From an uncultured Clostridia bacterium (GTDB taxonomy: Bacteria > Bacillota > Clostridia > Christensenellales > CAG-138): a stretch of 59,389 bases of DNA. Each line of letters opens with the position of its first letter. Position 1 is the first letter of the stretch. A program made the translations under genes and the position numbers. The notes under the pieces are model-generated. The model had not been told where the DNA came from and made no database searches. It saw only the letters and a program-made list of their open reading frames with translations. The stretch covers positions 1-59,389 of the forward strand of contig CALGGM010000121.1 of assembly GCA_937915925.1 (NCBI GenBank). Direction: 5' to 3'. Shown here piece by piece: positions 23,911 through 31,403 of the stretch.

Positions 23911-24505
23911 ACAGGAATTTCTTGCCGCGCTTCGGCAGGGCTTGAACGGGCTTCCGCAGGACGACGTCGAGGAGCGCGTGGCGTTTTACGCTGAGATGAT
24001 CGACGATCGCATGGAAGAGGGATTATCGGAGGAAGCCGCGGTTGCCGAAATCGGACCGATCGACGCGATCGTTTCGCAGACGCTTTCGGACATCCCGATC
24101 ACGAAGCTCGTTCGGGAAAAGGTTCGTCCGAAGCGGCAGTATCACGCATGGGAGATCGTGCTGATCGTGCTCGGGTTCCCGCTGTGGTTCCCGCTGCTCG
24201 TTACCGTGTTTGCCGTGATCCTCACGGCGTACGTCGTGATCTGGGCGATCATTCTGAGCCTTTGGGCGGCGGTCGCGTCGATCGCAGTCACGGCGATCGC
24301 CTGCATCGCGGCGGGCGTGATTGTGCTCTGCGGCGGCAGCACGCCGATGGGGCTGCTTGCGATCGCCGCGGGACTGGTGCTCGCGGGGCTGACGATCTTT
24401 CTGTTCTTTGCAATGAAGGCGGTCACGGTGGGCGCGGTGTGGCTCACGAAAAAGATCGCGCTGGGGATTAAGTCGTTGTTTGTGAGAAAGGAGAATGCAA
24501 AATGA
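23903..24505 (+). CDS. DUF1700 family membrane protein
   Basis: Protein of 200 aa. The N-terminal part is a helical soluble domain (LRQGLNGLPQDDVEERVAFYAEMIDDRMEEGLSEEAAVAEIG), typical of DUF1700/HAAS, followed by three or four hydrophobic segments from about residue 88 to 190. HAAS-type domains may bind PadR-like regulators; function is not firmly known. Overlaps padR and the DUF4097 gene. Confidence 0.85.
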   Translation: MYKQEFLAALRQGLNGLPQDDVEERVAFYAEMIDDRMEEGLSEEAAVAEIGPIDAIVSQTLSDIPITKLVREKVRPKRQYHAWEIVLIVLGFPLWFPLLVTVFAVILTAYVVIWAIILSLWAAVASIAVTAIACIAAGVIVLCGGSTPMGLLAIAAGLVLAGLTIFLFFAMKAVTVGAVWLTKKIALGIKSLFVRKENAK

Positions 24506-25467
24506 AGCGTGCAGCAAAAATCTGGCTCATCGTCGCGGCGGCGCTGGTGCTGATCGGCGGGATTCTGTTTGTCGCGGTCATGACGCAGCAGCGTTGGAAC
24601 TTCGGCGCGTTCAAGACCGAAGGATTCGGAACCGAGACGGTCGAGATCGACGGCGCGTTTACCGACATTTCCATCCATTCCACCATCGAGGAGATCGCGT
24701 TCGCCGAGGCGGAGGACGGTAAGTGCAAGGTGGTGTTTTACGATCATCCGAAGGTCGAAAAGACCGCTGAGGTCCGTGACGGAACGCTGACTGTGGAAAC
24801 AGAGGGGGCATGGCCGTGGTACAAATCGATCTTTTCATTCTCGACGGAAACGCCGCGCATTACGGTATATCTTCCGGAGACCGCGTACAAAACGCTGACG
24901 GTCCGTGAAAGCACGGGCGACGCGGTGATCCCGAACGCGTTTGCGTTCGAGGTCATCGACGTCGAAGCCAGCACCGGCGATATCGCGTGCTATGCGTCCG
25001 AGACGGAGCACATCCGGATCAAAACGACCACCGGCGATGTGCGCGTCGAGGGCATAAATACCGGCGCGCTCACGGTCACGACAACGACCGGAAGTGTGAA
25101 CCTTGCGTCCGTCGTCTGCGATGGGGAAGTGAGCGTCACCGTGAGCACCGGAAAAGCGCGGCTGAAGGACGTAACCGCAAAGACCCTTGCCTCCGAGGGA
25201 AGCACCGGCGATCTCGCAATGGAGAACGTGCTGATCCAAGAGACGGTTTCGATCCGGCGCAGCACGGGCGACGTGCGCATGACCGCGTGCGACGCAAGCG
25301 CGCTCACGATCGAAACGGAAACCGGCGACGTCATCGGCACGCTGCTTTCGGCGAAGGTGTTCCAGACGAAGACGGACACCGGCGACGTAAGCGTCCCCGC
25401 ATCGACGTCGGGCGGCGCGTGCCGGATCACCACGCACACGGGCGACATCCGGATCGCGCTCCCGTGA
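24502..25467 (+). CDS. DUF4097 family beta-helical envelope protein
   Basis: Protein of 321 aa with an N-terminal TM or signal anchor (about residues 7-27). The rest is a regular repeat of about 18-20 residues built on STGD/TTGDV/ETGDV turns (DVEASTGDIACYA, RIKTTTGDVRVEG, SIRRSTGDVRMTA), a right-handed beta-helix pattern of DUF4097. Starts within the stop of the DUF1700 gene (ATGA overlap). It should face the outside of the membrane. Related to LiaG/YvlB-type proteins of stress-response operons; exact role unknown. Confidence 0.88.
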   Translation: MKRAAKIWLIVAAALVLIGGILFVAVMTQQRWNFGAFKTEGFGTETVEIDGAFTDISIHSTIEEIAFAEAEDGKCKVVFYDHPKVEKTAEVRDGTLTVETEGAWPWYKSIFSFSTETPRITVYLPETAYKTLTVRESTGDAVIPNAFAFEVIDVEASTGDIACYASETEHIRIKTTTGDVRVEGINTGALTVTTTTGSVNLASVVCDGEVSVTVSTGKARLKDVTAKTLASEGSTGDLAMENVLIQETVSIRRSTGDVRMTACDASALTIETETGDVIGTLLSAKVFQTKTDTGDVSVPASTSGGACRITTHTGDIRIALP

Positions 25468-25504
25468 CGGAGAAAGATTTGGGGACGCCGGGGCGCTGCA
25501 ATTT

Positions 25505-25610
25505 ATAAGATAAGAGATAAGAGAGAAGAGAGAAAAGAGAAAAGAATACGAAGGGTTTCCGACGGAAACCCCACGTAAACTCTTCACTCTTCTCTTTTCA
25601 CTCTTCACTG
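25505..25610. repeat. Purine tract plus hairpin, copy 1
   Basis: A G/A-only run built on AGAGAAGAG units, a hairpin GGGTTTCC-GAC-GGAAACCC (25553-25571), then a pyrimidine run with ACTCTTCACTCTTCTC. The two runs are complementary, so the whole can fold back. Related units lie at 47704 and 52577. Confidence 0.65.
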
Positions 25611-25646
25611 TTTTGCAGGGGCGTCCCGCATATGTGACCTTTTCCT

Positions 25647-26639
25647 TTACTTCCCGACAACCTTCTCTGCGAACGTATTGTTCACCAATTCATCGAATGC
25701 GGGTCTTCCCGTCAGCTCGCCGTTGAAATCGATGACGGTCAAAAGCCTTTCGTAATCCGCTTCCTGCATGATCGGGTCCTTCTTCCACGAATCGGTTTCG
25801 CGATAGCTCTTCACGACCGCCATCAGGCTTTCCAGCGACGCGTCGGGGAAGTACGGCTGCATCGCCTTTGCCGCGTCCTCGTCGCTCGCCGTTTCGATCC
25901 ATTGCTGCGCCTTATAGATCGCGCGAAGGAACGCCTCGATGATCTCCGGCCGCTCCGCGATCATCTTCTGCGAGGCGAAATAGCAGGTGTACGGCACCTC
26001 GCCGGATTCGAGCCCGATGTTCGCGACGATATAGCCCTTGCCCGCGTTCTGGAACTCCGTTGCGGTCGGCTCGAACAGCGTCACGTAATCGCCCTCGCCG
26101 CCCTCGAACGCGCCTGCCATCAGGTTGAACTGGATCGAATCGATGACCGTGCAGTTCTCGCCGTCGATCAGCCCGTTGTTCGCCATAACCCACCGAAGCG
26201 TCATGATCGGCATTCCGCCGGCGCGCCCGCCGATCACGGTCTTGCCGACAAGATCGCTCCACGAAAAGGCGTCCGACGGCTCTCTTGCGATCAGAAACGA
26301 CCCGTCGCGCTTGGTGAGCTGCCCCACGATCACCGGATGATCCTCCTTGCCCTCGTTCATGACGTACACGCCGGTTTCCGGTCCCGCAAGGCAGAGGTCG
26401 GCGTCGCCACTTAGAAGCGCGGTCATCGCCTTTTCACTGCCGCCGGAGGTCGTGATCTCCACATGCAGCCCTTCCTCCTCAAAGAACCCGCGCTCTATCG
26501 CGATGTACTGCGGCGCATAGAACACGGAGCGCGTCACCTCGTGCAGCTGCAGCGTGACGGTTTCCGTTTGCTGCGTCCCGCAGGCGAGCGGCAGAAGCGC
26601 AAGCAGCAGCGCAAGCGTGATCAGGATCGTTCGTTTCAT
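25647..26639 (-). CDS. ABC transporter substrate-binding lipoprotein (NMT1/SsuA-like)
   Basis: Protein of 330 aa from the ATG at 26639 (SD GAGGAGG). Signal peptide with lipobox LLPLAC. Mature part matches the NMT1/THI5/SsuA fold: FYAPQYIAIERGFFEEEGLHVEI at the start, SGDADLCLAGPETG and VGKTVIGGRAGGMP. Such proteins deliver thiamine-precursor pyrimidines, aliphatic sulfonates or nitrate; the ligand cannot be told here. No permease or ATPase gene is beside it, so it must share a remote transporter. Confidence 0.85.
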   Translation of the reverse strand: MKRTILITLALLLALLPLACGTQQTETVTLQLHEVTRSVFYAPQYIAIERGFFEEEGLHVEITTSGGSEKAMTALLSGDADLCLAGPETGVYVMNEGKEDHPVIVGQLTKRDGSFLIAREPSDAFSWSDLVGKTVIGGRAGGMPIMTLRWVMANNGLIDGENCTVIDSIQFNLMAGAFEGGEGDYVTLFEPTATEFQNAGKGYIVANIGLESGEVPYTCYFASQKMIAERPEIIEAFLRAIYKAQQWIETASDEDAAKAMQPYFPDASLESLMAVVKSYRETDSWKKDPIMQEADYERLLTVIDFNGELTGRPAFDELVNNTFAEKVVGK

Positions 26640-26712
26640 CTTTGTTCCTCCTCGTTTGTTTTTTTGCATGATATGCGCTTTGCGAAAAAACTGTGATTTT
26701 CCGCGATTTGGG

Positions 26713-26742
26713 TTTACAATCGCGGTCAAAATACGTTATAAT
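26713..26742 (+). promoter_or_regulatory. SigA-type promoter of ireB with an inverted repeat at the -35
   Basis: TTTACA (26713-26718), 18 bp, TATAAT (26737-26742). CCGCGATT (26701-26708) and AATCGCGG (26718-26725) form an 8 bp inverted repeat that brackets the -35 box. The predicted leader is very short, about 14 nt. Confidence 0.7.
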
Positions 26743-26762
26743 AACAATCGGAGGACTATGCT

Positions 26763-27014
26763 ATGGAAAACAAAGGCGATACCATTCAGTACACCGTTCC
26801 GAAGGACGCAAGGACGGCGGAGGACGTGTTGATGACCGTCTATGCAGCCATGCGCGAAAAGGGGTATGACCCGGTCAATCAGATCGTGGGATACCTTCTT
26901 TCCGGCGATCCGACGTACATCACCAGCCACAACAACGCGCGCTATCTCATTCTGCGCATGGAGCGGGACGAGCTCATCGAGGAGCTTGTGCGCTTCTACG
27001 TGAAAAAGCATTGA
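26763..27014 (+). CDS. ireB: IreB family regulatory phosphoprotein (DUF965)
   Basis: Protein of 83 aa, the family's usual size. Conserved blocks VYAAMREKGYDPVNQIVGYLLSGDPTYITSHNNAR are evident, the last typical of IreB/YrzL. In Enterococcus IreB is a substrate of the Ser/Thr kinase IreK and tunes cephalosporin resistance; the role here is inferred from homology. SD CGGAGGA. In many Firmicutes it sits between alaS and ruvX; alaS is absent here. Confidence 0.95.
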   Translation: MENKGDTIQYTVPKDARTAEDVLMTVYAAMREKGYDPVNQIVGYLLSGDPTYITSHNNARYLILRMERDELIEELVRFYVKKH

Positions 27015-27436
27015 AGCCGCGCATGGTCGCGCTGGACGTCGGCGACAGGCGCATCGGCGTCGCGGTGTCCGATCCACTTTGGATCACCGCGCAGGGCGTC
27101 GAAACGTACTGGCGGACGGAAAGCACAAAAAAAGACGTTGCCTATATCGTGGCGCTTTTAAAGCGGTACGAGCCTTGCCGTCTGCTTTTGGGGCTGCCGA
27201 TGAACATGAACGGCACGATCGGCGAGCAGGGTGAAAAGGTGCAGCGCTTTGCGGAAGCGATCCGGCGGGAATGGGACGGCGAGCTGCTGTTTTTTGACGA
27301 ACGGCTCACCACCATGGCGGCGCGGCGCGTGCTCGTCGACGCGGACATCTCCCGCGGCAAGCAGAAAAAGGTCATCGACAAGCTCGCCGCGGTCCTGATC
27401 CTGCAGGGATATATGGATTCTCACCCGAACGGGTAA
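27011..27436 (+). CDS. ruvX: RuvX/YqgF Holliday-junction resolvase-like protein
   Basis: Protein of 141 aa with RNase H-like motifs ALDVGDRRIGVAVSDPL, LLLGLPMNMNGTIGEQ and FFDERLTTMAA. YqgF proteins take part in pre-16S rRNA 5' maturation and may resolve Holliday junctions. The start is uncertain: a TTG at 27011 overlaps the ireB stop, while an ATG at 27023 gives MVALDVG; neither has a good SD, which suggests translational coupling with ireB. Confidence 0.93.
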   Translation: MKPRMVALDVGDRRIGVAVSDPLWITAQGVETYWRTESTKKDVAYIVALLKRYEPCRLLLGLPMNMNGTIGEQGEKVQRFAEAIRREWDGELLFFDERLTTMAARRVLVDADISRGKQKKVIDKLAAVLILQGYMDSHPNG

Positions 27437-27446
27437 AAGAGACGGA

Positions 27447-27589
27447 TGCGTCGCAGACGCAATTCACGGCGCAGCCAATTCATGCAGCATAGCTGCAATT
27501 CATGACCGTAAGGCCATTTCACAATAAATGAATTGTGCTTCGCACATGAATTGCCCCGACGGGACATGAACAGACGCCGTCGGCGTCAT
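27447..27589. repeat. Mini-hairpin array A3 (two convergent runs)
   Basis: Left run: GCGTC-GCA-GACGC, GGC-GCA-GCC, CAGC-ATA-GCTG and ACC/GGC-like units, each followed by AATTCA(TG). Centre near ATTTCACAATAAATGAATTG (27516-27535). Right run: TGC-TTC-GCA, CCC-CGA-GGG and GACGC/GCGTC units joined by CATGAATTG or ACATGAA. Orientation flips at the centre exactly as in array A5. Confidence 0.75.
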
Positions 27590-27627
27590 AAAACCGTAGG
27601 GAGGAGCAGTGCCCGTCCGTACCGCTG

Positions 27628-27662
27628 TCATCCTGAGACGCGTAGCGTCGAAGGATCTCCCC
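27628..27662 (+). repeat. Half copy of the TGTCATCCTGAG element
   Basis: CTGTCATCCTGAG, a GACGC...GCGTC hairpin and GAAGGATCT follow array A3. Full foldback versions occur at 30488, 43917 and 45898. Confidence 0.55.
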
Positions 27663-27684
27663 AAAACAATATAAGGAGAAAACA

Positions 27685-27966
27685 ATGGAAGAACAAAACA
27701 CGCTGGTTACATTGATCGACGAAACGGGCAGGGAGGTCGAATTCGATCTCGTCGCCACGTTTGATTATGAAAAGAAGCGCTACGCGGCGCTGATCCCGCT
27801 GGACGATGTGGAATCGGTCGGCGAGGACGAGGTCGTGATCCTCGAAATTGTCAAGACGCCCGACGGCGAGCGCTATCTCCCGATCGAAAACGACATCCTT
27901 TTAGACGAAGTCTTCAACGAATTCCTCGAGATCCTCGACGAAATGGCGGACGGCGACGAGGAATAA
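27685..27966 (+). CDS. DUF1292 family protein
   Basis: Protein of 93 aa, strongly acidic. Motifs TLIDETGREVEFDLVATFDYEKKRYAALIPLDD and VVILEIVKTPDGE fit DUF1292 (YrzB-like), a small family usually next to ruvX. Function unknown. SD AAGGAGA. It is separated from ruvX by 248 bp of repeats, yet keeps the conserved gene order. Confidence 0.88.
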   Translation: MEEQNTLVTLIDETGREVEFDLVATFDYEKKRYAALIPLDDVESVGEDEVVILEIVKTPDGERYLPIENDILLDEVFNEFLEILDEMADGDEE

Positions 27967-28062
27967 GACGCTTCGCGCCGTGAAATCTGCCTGCGGCAGG
28001 TGAAATATGCTGCGCATGTGAAATACCCTTCGGGTGTGAAATCTGCCTGCGGCAGGTTCATT
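27967..28062 (+). repeat. Mini-hairpin array A4 (GTGAAAT linker type)
   Basis: Units CTGCC-TGC-GGCAG, ATGC-TGC-GCAT, ACCC-TTC-GGGT and CTGCC-TGC-GGCAG are joined by GTGAAAT, with an 18-20 bp period. The array ends in TTCATTTG and a larger hairpin GATTCTCCGC/GCGGAGAATC (28067-28089). Array A6 has the same ending. Confidence 0.75.
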
Positions 28063-28148
28063 TGGATTCTCCGCGAGCGCGGAGAATCTTCTGTTCAGCC
28101 TTCCCCATTCTGCCGCGAGTCGATTTCTCTACAATGACACGGAAAAAC

Positions 28149-28178
28149 AAAAGCACGCCCGGGCGGACGTGCTTTTTT
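28149..28178. terminator. Bidirectional terminator between convergent genes
   Basis: AAAAGCACG (28149-28157) pairs with CGTGCTTTT (28168-28176) and T or A runs lie at both ends. It serves DUF1292 and, on the other strand, the DUF1295 gene. Confidence 0.85.
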
Positions 28179-28185
28179 GCTGCTG

Positions 28186-29124
28186 TTACACCTCAAACTT
28201 CTTCCACGGGATGAACTTGGAAACGCGCTTTTGATAGGTCGCGTAGAGGGGGTACTTCGACGCGCTGATCTCCTCGCCGAAGGCGGAGCTGCCGAGAAAG
28301 AGCACGATCAAAAGCAGCGCGCCGATGATGCTCCAGTTGAACACGCCGATCTCGGCGCCGATGCTGAACAGGTAGAACGACGCCCACACGCCCTGCTCGC
28401 CGAGATAGTTCGGATGGCGGCTGCGGCTCCAAAGCCCCGTCGTATTGAAGCCGAGATTATACGGCGCGGGCAGATCGGACAGCTTCGCGCCGTCCTTCAA
28501 AAGCGCCTTCTTCTTAGAATGGAACGCCCACTGCTGTTCGTCCGCAACGGTTTCGAGCACAAGGAAGCCCGCCATCAGCGCGGCGGCGATCCCGTCGAGC
28601 ACGCCGAACGGCGCGTCGGAGCGCATCGAAATCAGCGCGGGAAGCGTGGTCGTGAGGATCAGCACGTTCTGATAGATCGAGATGAAGAACAGATTGAACA
28701 GCATCCACTTCCAATGCGGCTGAAACTCCTTCTTCTCGCGCAAAACCGCCCAGCGATAGTCCTCCTCGCCTTCCCAGAAGCGCAGCCGGTACGCGCCCTT
28801 TCGCGCGAAGTTGAACGTCAGCCGCGCGCCCCACAGCGTGGCGATGCACGCCATGACGACGAGCCGCGTCTTCAGCCCTGAGCGGATCGCGATGATCCAG
28901 ATATAGACCTCGGGCAGGATGCTCCAAAGCTTATCCATCTGGCTGTTGTTGCGCGAAAGCTCGCCCACAGCGAAGCAGAACAGCGCGGAACAGCCGCAGA
29001 CGATCAGCAGGATCTTCATCGTATCGATCTGCATTTCGTCAAGCTTCGGACCGACCGTGAAGTACAGGATCGGACAGGCAAGCACCGAAAGCCCGATCAC
29101 GAGCGCAAGAATTCCCTTTTTCAT
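28186..29124 (-). CDS. DUF1295 family membrane enzyme (steroid-reductase/ICMT-like fold)
   Basis: Protein of 312 aa with about seven to eight TM helices. The C-terminal block GLWSRSRHPNYLGEQGVWASFYLFS is the signature of DUF1295, related to 3-oxo-5-alpha-steroid 4-dehydrogenases and isoprenylcysteine methyltransferases, where the RHPNY segment binds the cofactor. The middle contains LWGARLTFNFARKG, also typical. Substrate unknown; it should work in the cytoplasmic membrane, probably reducing a lipid-like substrate. Single gene between two terminator or spacer regions. Confidence 0.82.
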   Translation of the reverse strand: MKKGILALVIGLSVLACPILYFTVGPKLDEMQIDTMKILLIVCGCSALFCFAVGELSRNNSQMDKLWSILPEVYIWIIAIRSGLKTRLVVMACIATLWGARLTFNFARKGAYRLRFWEGEEDYRWAVLREKKEFQPHWKWMLFNLFFISIYQNVLILTTTLPALISMRSDAPFGVLDGIAAALMAGFLVLETVADEQQWAFHSKKKALLKDGAKLSDLPAPYNLGFNTTGLWSRSRHPNYLGEQGVWASFYLFSIGAEIGVFNWSIIGALLLIVLFLGSSAFGEEISASKYPLYATYQKRVSKFIPWKKFEV

Positions 29125-29149
29125 ACCCCAATTTACCCCTGATTGTGAT

Positions 29150-30457
29150 TTATTTTCCGACGCAGAAGTTCGAAAAGATGCGGTCGATAACCTCGGCGTC
29201 GACGTCCGTGCCGGTGATCGTACCGAGCCGATGCAGCGCGTCCGAAAGATCGGTCGCGATGCAGTCCGGATCCGTCTGCGTTTCGGCGTGCGTCACGGCT
29301 TCCAGCGCGCGCACGAGCGCGTCGATGTGACGCTCGTTCGTGATCGCCGCCGTCGACTGCAGCGAAGGTTCGGCAAGCGCCGCGATGCGCGCTTTGAGAT
29401 TTTCCAGCCCTTCGCCCGTTTTGCAGCTTATGAGAAGGGCACCGTCGATCCGCGTACCGAGATCGCACTTGTTTGCGACGATGATGCGGGTTTTGCCCGC
29501 GGTTTCGGATAAGAGCGCTTCATCCTCGGCGGTTTTGTCCATGCTGCCGTCCAGCACGAGCAGCACGACGTCGGCGCTTTCCAACGCCTGCTTCGCGCGG
29601 TCGACGCCGATGCGCTCCGCCTCGTCCGAAGCCTCCCGTACGCCCGCGGTATCGATGAGCCGCACCGGCACGCCCGCGATCGACAGCCGTTCGTCGAGCA
29701 CGTCGCGCGTGGTTCCCGCGGCGGCGGTGACGATCGCGCGGTCCTCGCCCAAAAGCGCGTTCAGAAGCGAGCTCTTTCCGACGTTCGGCCGTCCGATGAT
29801 GGCGACGCGAAGCCCGTCGCGCAGCACGCGCGCCCTGCGCCCCTCCTCGATCAGCGTTGAAAGTTCCGCTTTCGCGGCGTCAAGCACGCGGGGGAGGGCG
29901 GCGTAGGCGTCCGCCTCCGCCTCGTCGGGATAGTCAATCGCCGCCTCGATGGCGGATCGCGCGTCCAAAAGCGTATCCTCGACAGCGCGGATGCGTCGGC
30001 TGACGCTGCCGCCGAGCTGTTCCAGCGCGGAGAGCAGACTGCTGTCCGCCTGCGCGTTGATCACGTCCATGACCGCCTCTGCCTGCGAAAGGTCCATCTT
30101 GCCCGCAAGGAACGCGCGCTTGGTAAACTCGCCGGGCGCGGCAGGCACGCCGCCGGCTTCGGACAGCACGTCCTGCACCGCGCGCACGGTCTGCATGCCG
30201 CCGTGGCAGTGAAGCTCGAGCATGTCCTCGCCGGTGTAGCTTTTCGGCGATTGAAAGAAGACCGCCATGCAGTCGTCGACGGTTTGTGCGCCGCGCTTTA
30301 CGCGCGTATGGACGAGCCGTCCGGGGCGGTTTGTAACCGTGCGGTCTAAGATGCGGTCAGCGATTTCGCGCGTCAACGGACCGGAGACGCGGATCACTGC
30401 GATCGCGCCGCCGATCGCCGAGGACGGGGCAAAAACGGTGTCAAAGGATGCGTTCAT
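29150..30457 (-). CDS. mnmE: tRNA modification GTPase MnmE
   Basis: Protein of 435 aa starting MNASFDTVFAPSSAIGGAIAVIRVSG; the start codon (30457, or the ATG just before it) lacks a strong SD. The N-terminal folate-binding domain (SYTGEDMLELHCHGG), the G domain (GRPNVGKSSLLN, DTAG, NKCD) and the C-terminal CVGK end with catalytic Cys are all present. With MnmG it makes 5-carboxymethylaminomethyl-uridine at tRNA wobble positions. Last gene of the rpmH block; a 123 bp repeat spacer separates it from jag. Confidence 0.96.
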   Translation of the reverse strand: MNASFDTVFAPSSAIGGAIAVIRVSGPLTREIADRILDRTVTNRPGRLVHTRVKRGAQTVDDCMAVFFQSPKSYTGEDMLELHCHGGMQTVRAVQDVLSEAGGVPAAPGEFTKRAFLAGKMDLSQAEAVMDVINAQADSSLLSALEQLGGSVSRRIRAVEDTLLDARSAIEAAIDYPDEAEADAYAALPRVLDAAKAELSTLIEEGRRARVLRDGLRVAIIGRPNVGKSSLLNALLGEDRAIVTAAAGTTRDVLDERLSIAGVPVRLIDTAGVREASDEAERIGVDRAKQALESADVVLLVLDGSMDKTAEDEALLSETAGKTRIIVANKCDLGTRIDGALLISCKTGEGLENLKARIAALAEPSLQSTAAITNERHIDALVRALEAVTHAETQTDPDCIATDLSDALHRLGTITGTDVDAEVIDRIFSNFCVGK

Positions 30458-30487
30458 CATAGGTAAAAACCGTTCGATAAAAAGATA

Positions 30488-30562
30488 TGTCATTCTGAGG
30501 CGTCAGCCGAAGAATCTTGTCAAATGCTTTTTTCAAGATCCTTCGCTTTTCTCAGGATGACA
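30488..30562. repeat. Foldback TGTCATTCTGAG element inside the jag-mnmE operon
   Basis: TGTCATTCTGAG...GAAGAATCTTG and CAAGATCCTTCG...CTCAGGATGACA are imperfect inverted copies around a short T-rich middle. Same family as 43917-44008 and 45898-45995. Confidence 0.7.
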
Positions 30563-30580
30563 CACCTTGCTTTTTCGTGT

Positions 30581-31396
30581 TTACTTGTCCGGCGTGATGA
30601 TGACGCGGCGGTTCGGCTCCTCGCCTTCGCTGTGCGTCGTAACGCCCTTGAAGCCCTGCAGCGCGGAATGCAGCACGCGGCGCTCGTAGGGGTTCATCGG
30701 CTCCATCGCGATCGACCGGCCCGTGCGCGCGACCTGCGCGGCGTTCTTTCGCGCGAGACGGCGAAGCGTCTCCTCGCGGCGGCGGCGATAGCCTTCGGTG
30801 TCGACGGAAACGCGGCGGTAGCCGTTTTCCTTGCGGTCCTTGTTCATGTACAGGGAGACGATGTACTGCAGCGCGTCAAGCGTTTCGCCTCTTCTGCCGA
30901 TCAGAAGTCCGTCGGTGGAGGAGAGGATGTTGAGCTTCAGCCCGTCCTCGGTCTCCGCGGCTTCGACGGTCGCTTCGATGTTCATGCGCTTTAAAAGCTC
31001 CGAAAGGAAGATCGCGGCGTCGTTTTCCTTGGCGAGATCCTCGCTGTACGCGATCTCGGGAACCTCGGGCTGCTGCTTCTTTGCGCGCTCGCCGTTTTCG
31101 CGGCGCTCGCCGCGCGGCTTTCTGTCGCTGCGCTCGCGGCGTTCGCCCTCGCGCTTCGGACGGTCGGACTTGCGCTGCTCGTGCGCAGCCGCCTTTTCCG
31201 CTTCAAAATCGGGAACGACGGGCACTTCGCGCTCGGTCAGACGCACGATCGCGTTCTTCGCGCCGATGCCGAACAGACCCTTGCTCTCCTTTTGCACGAT
31301 CTCCGTTTCCACCTCGTCGATCGTCAGACCCATTTCGTTGAGCCCGTGAAAGATCGCTTCATCGATGTTTCTGCCGGAGAATTCCATACTTCTCAT
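30581..31396 (-). CDS. jag: Jag/KhpB RNA-binding protein (SpoIIIJ-associated)
   Basis: Protein of 271 aa with an N-terminal Jag domain (residues 1-55, GRNIDEAIFHGLNEMGL...KGLFGIGAKNAIVRL), a long Arg/Glu-rich linker (about 65-110), a KH domain (around 125-195, with LIGRRGETLDALQYIVSL) and a C-terminal R3H domain (MNPYERRVLHSALQG...EPNRRVII). KhpB binds RNA and affects cell elongation in pneumococcus. SD GGAGG. Follows yidC by 7 bp, as in most Firmicutes. Confidence 0.95.
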   Translation of the reverse strand: MRSMEFSGRNIDEAIFHGLNEMGLTIDEVETEIVQKESKGLFGIGAKNAIVRLTEREVPVVPDFEAEKAAAHEQRKSDRPKREGERRERSDRKPRGERRENGERAKKQQPEVPEIAYSEDLAKENDAAIFLSELLKRMNIEATVEAAETEDGLKLNILSSTDGLLIGRRGETLDALQYIVSLYMNKDRKENGYRRVSVDTEGYRRRREETLRRLARKNAAQVARTGRSIAMEPMNPYERRVLHSALQGFKGVTTHSEGEEPNRRVIITPDK

Positions 31397-31403
31397 ATTG
31401 TGA

